From: Calliphora vicina
Taxonomy: Eukaryota; Arthropoda; Insecta; Diptera; Calliphoridae
Reading direction: 5' to 3'
NCBI RefSeq assembly: GCF_958450345.1
Contig: NC_088781.1
Span: 25,831,857-25,895,856 of the forward strand
Length of the DNA: 64,000 nt
Made by a program: the position numbers and the translations under genes. Below, piece by piece: positions 57,072 to 64,000 of the stretch. The notes beneath the pieces were generated by a model. That model was not told where the DNA came from. It saw nothing but the letters and a program-made list of their open reading frames with translations, and did not search any database. Every line of letters starts with the position of its first letter. The first letter of the stretch is position 1.

Positions 57072-57106
57072 AACAAGTAAGAGAGCTATATTCGGCTGTG
57101 CCGAAG
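57072..57106 (-). repeat. R-family terminus fragment
   Basis: AACAAGTAAGAGAGCTATAT then TCGGCTGTGCCGAA, the R 3' end inverted, with nothing further of R following. A similar scrap, AACAAGTAAGAGTGTTATAT, lies at about 57599. Confidence 0.75.
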
Positions 57107-57194
57107 TTGACTGATTTTCAGTTTTCAAAAAAACAGACTAGTTTTTAAGTAATTTGGTGTTATTTTATGACAAAACAGTTGGACAATTCACAAG

Positions 57195-57573
57195 GTCTCT
57201 TATCATGTCGTATTGTCATAATGTCCTAATATTTCACAATGGTTTAAAAATGTTGTTATTGCATTTCAAGGAAAAAATTTCCTAAAATAATACCACTCTG
57301 TATGCTATGTTTATTGTGTTGTCGCAATCAAACAGCAGACACTTGCGCCGAATGCCGAGTTGTGAAATATTAGGTCATTATTATCATAATGACCTAATAT
57401 TTCATATGACTGATAACAGAGCTTGAGAATTGACCAAATATATTTATAAACAGCCTTACTAGTTACTTACTTTTTTGTTGGAAACACAACAAAAATTAGT
57501 TTAAACTATCGTAATATATTTTTTGGGATATTATGACAATATGACCTAATAGCAGACCGTTTGAATCCCCCAA
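57195..57573. mobile_element. Relative of the GGGGGATTCAAACGG foldback MITE
   Basis: The right end ACCTAATAGCAGACCGTTTG then AATCCCCC matches the element at 28340-28589. The left side has only TGTCGTATTGTCATAATGTC. The centre is longer and contains ATTAGGTCATTATTATCATA and its inverted partner. Partial or rearranged copy. Confidence 0.6.
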
Positions 57574-57950
57574 ATGTATGTATTATTAGTATAAAAAACA
57601 AGTAAGAGTGTTATATAGCTGCTTTACTAATACATGAATATCCCTTTTATCACTGTTCGTATCCTTTTCAAGGAAATCAAAGTTTTTTATTAAAAAGAAA
57701 TGAAATCAACAGATTTTATTTTTAACACTCAACATTTCACTCTCTTTAAAAAAAAAGTGTAATAAATTATAAATATTTTAATGTGTGTGTAAATATGTTT
57801 TTTTTTTTAAGTTTAAATGTGTGTGAAAGTCGTTGTCTGTGTGTGTTTATATTTAAATATTAGTTTTTTTGTGAATTTAAATTGTGTTAAAGCTTTTATC
57901 AGGATTAAAAACTTTCTTTTTTATAACAATATATGTAAAAGAATAGAGCA

Positions 57951-58448
57951 CAGTAGGGCAGAATTAAAATAATTGGGAAATCTGTCAATTTTAAATTTCA
58001 GAACCCATTTATAATCAAATGGAATTTTTCACAGCAATGTTTAGTCAAAAGGATATCCAAGATAGAAGGTATTTTTCCATCTTCCTGGACCTTGTAACAG
58101 ATAGATTTGCTACTTTTTTTTGAAATATTCGTAAAGAAAAAACCGAAATCCTTTTAGACTACACCACACTTGTTAAAAGTAGTTGATGAGTTTAAAAGTT
58201 CTTTAATCCTGAATATTCTACATTTTAATTAAATAAACTTTAGAATCGATGAATGAATCGATTTTCGGCAACATTAATCGATACATTGATGATTTCTATT
58301 TGAAAATATCTAACGTCAAGGCTTGATAGAGAACCCGATATAATAATTAAATAAAATATTAATAAATCTCATGTTATTGTTGAGAGAGATTAAATATTTT
58401 TTCCTATTAACCAATCAAAAACCAATTTGTTTCAGAACCTCCCTACTG
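57951..58448. mobile_element. Candidate element with CAGTAGGG termini
   Basis: About 498 bp bounded by CAGTAGGGCAGAATT and the inverted CCTCCCTACTG. Only about 8 bp of the ends are exact inverted copies. The ends resemble those of family M, the interior does not. Low certainty. Confidence 0.4.
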
Positions 58449-59734
58449 TACACACTCTAGTGTTTCATACCTACAATTTATTTATGGTTATTAATTTATG
58501 AGGTCAAAATGTAAATAAATACTCGTACATCATGTATTTAAATTTAGTGTGAATAAATGAATACATAAATAAATTTTGATGATTATGGACAAAATTGTTA
58601 CAAAATTCTACAACATAAGACAACTAACTGACAACTAAATATGTTGAGCTGAACTAAAATAAATTGCAAACATTTGTAGCCTTCACCTTTTTTTGTTAAG
58701 TGTGTTAAATAAAACCCATTTTATAATAAGTGTTGAAAATATAAATCGTTTTGGGAATATGAAACATTTTAACAAACAGAAAATAACCATATGCATTTAA
58801 CATTTAAAGCATGTTAAGAAAAAAAAAGCAAAAGCTAGGGGTTGTTTTACTATTTAAATAAATTTTAAAACCTAAAATATGTGTGTCAAGTTTTGACATG
58901 ATTTGTAGCCAGATTTAATAAGTGAACATAAATCGAATAAATGTTTTAAAACTAAAACTAATACTTAAGATACTCTTGAGTTGTTTAAAGATTGATATTA
59001 TATAAAATAATTACTAGTAATATTTGGAATTACATATATTGAATTAAATCTGAAGGTATTTTCCTGTGTTAATTTGTTTGTAAGTTCCTTTTACATAATT
59101 TTGTTATAATCAGAGCACTTAAATTAATTATTTTCTACTTAATAGAATAGAATGTTAGTATTAGTATGGCGTTAAAACATGCAATAACGTATTAATATAA
59201 ATTATATTGGAGGCAACCTTAAAATGAACATTGCTCTAATATTTGTCACTAGGGTGTTCCTTATTTCGATCTTTTTTAATTTTCCATACTCCCAAAGTCT
59301 ATCTGTTTTGTGCATACTTTATTTCAAGTTTCAAGTTATATGTCAAAGTAGCAATATTTTCCAAAAAATTTATAAAAATTAAATGTTGAAAAAAAATCTG
59401 AATTAAAATGGTTTCTGTATTTTATTTACCCATAGATGTTTAAATATAAAAAAACATATTTTCTGACATCGATAGCCCATTATTACTTGATAGTTAAAAA
59501 AACTTATAATACAAAAATAAAATCCGATTTTTTTTTTCAACATTTTTTTTAATCGAAATTTCTAAAAAATACAATATTGTTTTCGATTCTATTTGTTGTG
59601 GAATTTACAATAGTTGGCGAATCTTTTGAACACGGTTTTAGTTTTTAAAAACGTGTATGTCATTGTGAAGGGTATACATCTGTCATTTACTTTCACTAAT
59701 TTATTGAACATTATAGTGTAAACAACAGAGTGTT

Positions 59735-61085
59735 TTTTGCTTCGAAGCGTCATATGCGGGAAGTTTAGCCACTGAACACAAAAATCGACTAAGCCAGCCA
59801 AAAAAGTTTGAAGACAAGGAATTGGAGCCATTACTCCATAACGATTATGGTCAAACTAGACAAGAGGTGGTAAAGTCATTGGGAAATACTCAAGCAGAAA
59901 TTTCAAAACAAAACGTTAGCTAGAAGCTGAATTTATTTAAAAGCAGGGATATTGAGTACGATACGATTTGAAGCTGAGAGACATTGCATGTCCAAAATTA
60001 TGCTTGAACGCTATAAAAGAAAATAATTTTTGCACCGAATCATTACTTGCGATAAAAAATATATCCACTACAATAATCCGAAGCGTAAGAGATCATATGT
60101 GAAGTAGGGTTCTATAAGTCGATTGTTCGATTGTTCGAACAATCGACTATTTCCTGAAAAAAGTCGAAATCGACTTTTTGGTCGGAAAAAAGTCGAACAA
60201 TCGATTATGTTATCTCAAAAGTCGAATAGTCGATAAAAGTACATAAAAGTCAAAAAAAGTAGAATAGTCGATAAAAGTCGACTTTTTAAATTGTTAAAAA
60301 AAATATTGCACTTGCATTTTTTGTAGTGTATGCTAATATATGTAAATAATAAATAAATAAATGTTTATAAAATAAAGCTTTTTTTACACAAAATTCTTAC
60401 AACATTATTCTAACTATTATCGCCTTGATAAATTTAATTTTTATTGCTAAACATTACAAAAGGCGCATCAATAAATGTAGAAACCATGTATTTTTTACAA
60501 GAAATGGTAAAAAGTAGAAAAAAGTCGATTAACTAAAAAGTTCGAAAGGTCGACTTTTCATAAACTACCAAAAGTCGAAATTCGAAAAGTCGACTTTTTA
60601 AAAAACGGAAAAAGTCGAAAGGTCGAAAAGTCGACTTTTTGTTTCAGCTATAGAACCCTAATGTGAAGCTCGTCCAACCAGCCGAATCGTCACCAAAGCC
60701 AAATATCCATTGCGCTAAGGTTATGCTCTGTATTTGGTGGTAGCAAAACGGTTCTATCTATTATGAGTCGCTGTAATCTGGCCAGACCATTACCGAATGC
60801 ACCTGATTCGTTTGAAGCGAGTATTAGACGTTAAACAGAATAAGCGACCAGACATGAAACCGTAATATTCTCATGATAACGCTAGGTCACATGTTACAAT
60901 ACCTATTACAAACAATTTAGAAAGAAGTGATTGGGAAGTTTTGCCTTACCTGCCTTATAGGCCAGACGTTTCCCCGCCCGACTACTTCTTGTTTCGATTG
61001 ATGCAGACCGCTTTATCTGGGATACACTTCACTTCAAAACATGGTATCCGAAATTGGCCTGATTTGTTCTTGGCCTCCAAAAATT
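59735..61085 (+). pseudogene. Decayed mariner transposase, copy 2, split by a hAT-type MITE
   Basis: Fragments read SHMREV followed by TAG, then after an internal deletion SQPKKFEDKELEPLLHNDYG, RQEVVKSLGNTQAEIS, and later, past the insertion, mariner motifs around HDNARSH-like and RPDVSPPDYFLFRLMQTAL. The element is interrupted at 60105-60660 and has many stops. It shares the early TAG with copy 1 at 27560. Confidence 0.85.
60105..60660. mobile_element. hAT-type MITE rich in GTCGA motifs, with 8-bp duplication
   Basis: 556 bp with inverted ends TAGGGTTCTATA and TATAGAACCCTA. ATGTGAAG occurs on both sides (60097-60104 and 60661-60668), a perfect 8-bp target duplication as in hAT elements. The subterminal parts are crowded with AAAAGTCGA and TCGACTTTT in both orientations. 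No transposase. Confidence 0.92.
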
Positions 61086-61638
61086 AGCAGTGTAAAGGTC
61101 TTTAATTTGCTGTATTAGATAATTTACACCCTAGATATAATAGGGTTAATATTATTTAAGAAATTTAAAATTACGAACATATAATTTAGCTAGCCAAGAA
61201 CACAATGTTAAATGTCAAATGTTAAAAATTAATTTTTAAGATAATTTTTATGATAATTTTATAAAAATTAGTGGCCAAAAACTAAATTTTCTCGTAATCC
61301 GCCAATATCATATCGGTTCAAACGCAAAGCCATAATAGGTACAATTGTTGAAATATGCGTTTTTAATCCTTGTATTAGAATCAATAACATTTTCTTTAAA
61401 TTTCGTTTAAAAAAAATTTTTAAAATTTATTTTATTTATAATGGTTTGGCGATGTCAGAGAATTTTTAAACCCACCATCTAAAAAGATGGAGGGTATATT
61501 GATTTTGTCATGCCGTTTGCAACACATCAATATTATATATATATTCTGGGTATTCATAAGATTCTAAGACGATCTAGCTATGTCCGTCTATCTGGCTGTT
61601 GTAAATTAGTTCTAAGTACTTTGAAGTTATAATGTAAA

Positions 61639-61915
61639 CCCAGTAAGCACCAAAGCCCCAAAAACTCAAGCACTTGAACATTTTGTTGGAATTTGACTTG
61701 AATGCAAATGTAATTATACTTTAGACATGAAAAATATTTGAAAATTTATTTATTTTTCAAACAAAAAACATATGGCTTGAATTTATGTTTCCTTTTTACT
61801 GGAGAATGCTATTGAAATAATGTGTAATACAACTGTATTTCAATTGCTGGACTATAATTCAGGGCTTGAATTACACTTGCTTTCAACTTGAATTCCAGTA
61901 AAAATGCTTATTGGG
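61639..61915. mobile_element. MITE, CCCAATAAGCA family, copy 2
   Basis: 277 bp with ends CCCAGTAAGCACCAAAGC and AAAAATGCTTATTGGG, and the same CTTGAA/TTCAAG inner words as copy 1 at 40095-40341, in opposite orientation. Flanking AA on both sides is too short to be sure of the duplication. Confidence 0.78.
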
Positions 61916-62639
61916 AACATGCTAAATGAAATACAACAAATATTTTTAATTTAAATTTTTTTTCAATATAAATTTTTAAATTTTTTTTCCTACTTGCTAC
62001 TTTGGCGCAATATTTCGAAGCGTTATCCACTTTTGCAAATATCTTCAGCATTAGGTTTTGAAATGAGGTTTAATAATTTTAGGTTTTGATAGCATCGAAA
62101 ATCCAACAAGTTTAAAATAAGGACAATCCTATTGTACACTTATCTAATATTATCGTCACCTAAAATGGAAAATAACTTTTTATAAGTTTATAAAATGAAA
62201 TCTACTTAAGATATTGAAACAAAATTTTCAAATCTGACTTACAATGAAACTAGAAATAAATTTTGTAAACAAAAAATAATTTTTTTAAAGTACATTTTAA
62301 ACTATATATGTGTCTTACGTTTTTTTTAATTGTTGTTTTCTAAAACCAAAATAATGTATCGTAACGTATAATATTAATTTGTATGAAAAAATTAAAATTT
62401 TATTCATAACAATGAATATTTGATTAAATTACAATATCAATACACTATTAATAATATTAAGCTTATTAAATTACTGGGAAAACATTATGTATGTATAAGT
62501 ATGATCAATATTGTTCATTTTAAGCAGGAAGTTGGTTAAAAAAAGTCATTCAAATAATTAACACAAAAACACGCACACATGCAGTAATACTGATACACAC
62601 AAATAAGTGTTTGGAAATGTTAATATATAACTACCACCA

Positions 62640-63155
62640 TGTAGTACTGTAAGCAACAGCAGTTTGCCACTAGCACAAACATCAGTCATTTAACCAATGT
62701 TCTTCCAACAGTTTTGGGGTTTAACCACCGCCACAGCGTGCTCTTCGAAGTGACCTCACCAATGATCCAGACAGAACAAAGTGCTGGGGCTCACTGGACC
62801 CCCGCTGTATCAGGTGGAGAATCTGGACAGCTGAGAATTTAAATTAATAAACTCTTATCATACACCTCGAGTCCCCGATGTCGCTCCATATTTACCAAGA
62901 TATGCAACCATGCCCCTAAGGGGTTCCAGACTAGACAGATGTGTTCAAGATTAACGTGCGTACCTGTCCGAAGGCCTAATAGAACGGTGCTCCAAACACC
63001 GAATAGAAGCCAAGTGTTCACCGAAGTGACCTCACCATAGATACAACAGGAAAAGTCCCGTGGCCCTAGATAAACACTTTAGTAAGCTGCTAATTAAGAA
63101 AAAAGAAATTCTTACCACCTCGTCAGCATGTCCCAAGGGGGTTCCAGGCTAGACA
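62640..63155. repeat. GC-richer dispersed repeat family S, copy 2
   Basis: Shares blocks with 41297-42010 (CTAGCACAAACATCAGT, GAAGTGACCTCACCA, GACAGCTGAGAATTTAAA) and repeats some internally (AAGTGACCTCACCA twice, GGGGTTCCAGACTAGACA and GGGGTTCCAGGCTAGACA). No protein motif recognised. Confidence 0.65.
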
Positions 63156-63170
63156 ATTGACTTCTTATTA

Positions 63171-63754
63171 CTTCTGTCTGTATGTCTGTTGAAATCAATT
63201 TTCTGAAGACCCCAGATATCTTCGGGATCCAAATCTTCAATAATTCTGTCAGACATGCTTTCGAGAAGTTTGCTATTTAAAATCAGCCAAATTGGTACAC
63301 AAATGGCTGAGATATGAGGAAAAAACCAGGACAACCTCGATTTCTGACATATTTTTTATATATATCTGGATTACTAAGTCATTAATATAGATAATATGGA
63401 TATCCAATGATGATATATCAAAGACCTTTGCAATGACGTATATAAAGCCATAGTAAGTTGGACCTACAATGGGTCGAAATCGGAAAAATAATTTTTAACT
63501 CGATTTTTTTTCACCAAAAGATTTTTTTCGTTAAATATTAAAAAAAAAAATTTATAATTTAAAAAAAAATTTTAAATTTAAAAAAAAAAATTTTAAAAAA
63601 ACAATTCGAAATTTTTTTTTTTCAAAAAATTAAAAAAACTGCAAAAAAAAAAAAATTTTGTTTACCTAAAAATATTTAAAATTTTTATTTTGAAGTATAA
63701 TTTGGTGAAGGGATATGAGATTCGGCACAGCCGAATATAGCTCTCTTACTTGTT
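63171..63754 (+). repeat. Dispersed repeat family R, 5'-truncated copy
   Basis: Begins within the CTGTCTGTATGTCTGTTG module and runs to GCCGAATATAGCTCTCTTAC and TTGTT. Nearly identical to the family consensus elsewhere in the window. It follows directly on family S. Confidence 0.83.
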
Positions 63755-64000
63755 TTACTGATGAGTTATATATGCCAGTTAAAGACCTTGTAGTTTATTT
63801 GGTAGTTTATTTCATCAACCAGAAATTAGTTTCAAAGACTGCAGGGTAGGCATGTGTTAGCATATTTATATGATATAAGTTATTAAGAGAACTGTATATA
63901 AATATTTCTCACAATTTAGTACATCAATGAAATTAATTTTATATTAGCAAAAGGTACGTTAAACATGTTTGTATATTTATATAACACAGTCATGAAGATT

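Larger units (their letters stand above)
53051..64000. other. Upstream repeat-rich region, no recognised exon
   Basis: Contains R copies, MITEs, an M-family element, a decayed mariner and the second S repeat, each listed separately. Bases 53,050-53,640, 58,450-59,550 and 61,950-62,620 are AT-rich with nothing I can name. It may be intergenic or a leader intron of the receptor gene. Confidence 0.6.

Overview
The window looks like nuclear DNA of a cyclorrhaphan fly, probably a calyptrate such as a blowfly or house fly. It is very AT-rich, has split genes with short 65-80 bp introns beside long repeat-filled ones, and carries many decayed DNA transposons. Its proteins are animal families: secreted Ly6/uPAR three-finger proteins and a GPR158-type class C receptor. 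I saw no rRNA, tRNA, CRISPR or bacterial operon.

Layout. (1) 1-12,100 is a small-gene cluster: the last two exons of a Ly6 gene (2616-3469, +), a complete two-exon Ly6 gene (5963-6527, -), a complete three-exon Ly6 gene C (8232-8872, +), and an unrecognised 194-residue gene D (9312-9957, -). A tandem duplication of the C+D block follows: C-prime (10099-10582, +), which lost its signal-peptide exon, and D-prime (11437-12085, -). (2) 12,100-16,700 has no recognised gene. It is AT-rich and holds one terminal-inverted-repeat element with a perfect 9-bp target duplication. (3) 16,715-52,427 is one minus-strand receptor gene with 12 coding exons that join in frame. They encode a signal peptide, a Cache-like ectodomain, a Cys-rich stalk, seven membrane segments, a coiled coil and a long acidic tail. 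The last exon carries one in-frame TGA followed by 223 more open codons. (4) 52,430-53,050 is the CAA-repeat-rich probable 5' leader, and 53,050-64,000 is repeat-rich with no recognised exon.

The receptor introns are packed with repeats: two arrays of a palindromic 23/24-bp minisatellite on either side of exons 5 and 6, a decayed RTE-like LINE, a decayed mariner, a 493-bp palindrome, a 2.1-kb element with about 380-bp inverted termini, and many copies of one dispersed family (here 'R', ending AATATAGCTCTCTTACTTGTT-like). Several copies carry nested MITEs whose target duplications can be read.

The most interesting points are: the TGA in the receptor tail (readthrough or alternative splicing); the Ly6 copy without a signal exon that still shows 9 synonymous to 2 amino-acid-changing differences; and two unrelated satellites, each placed on both sides of coding exons. 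All gene models are read by eye from splice signals and frame; nothing was searched or aligned by computer.
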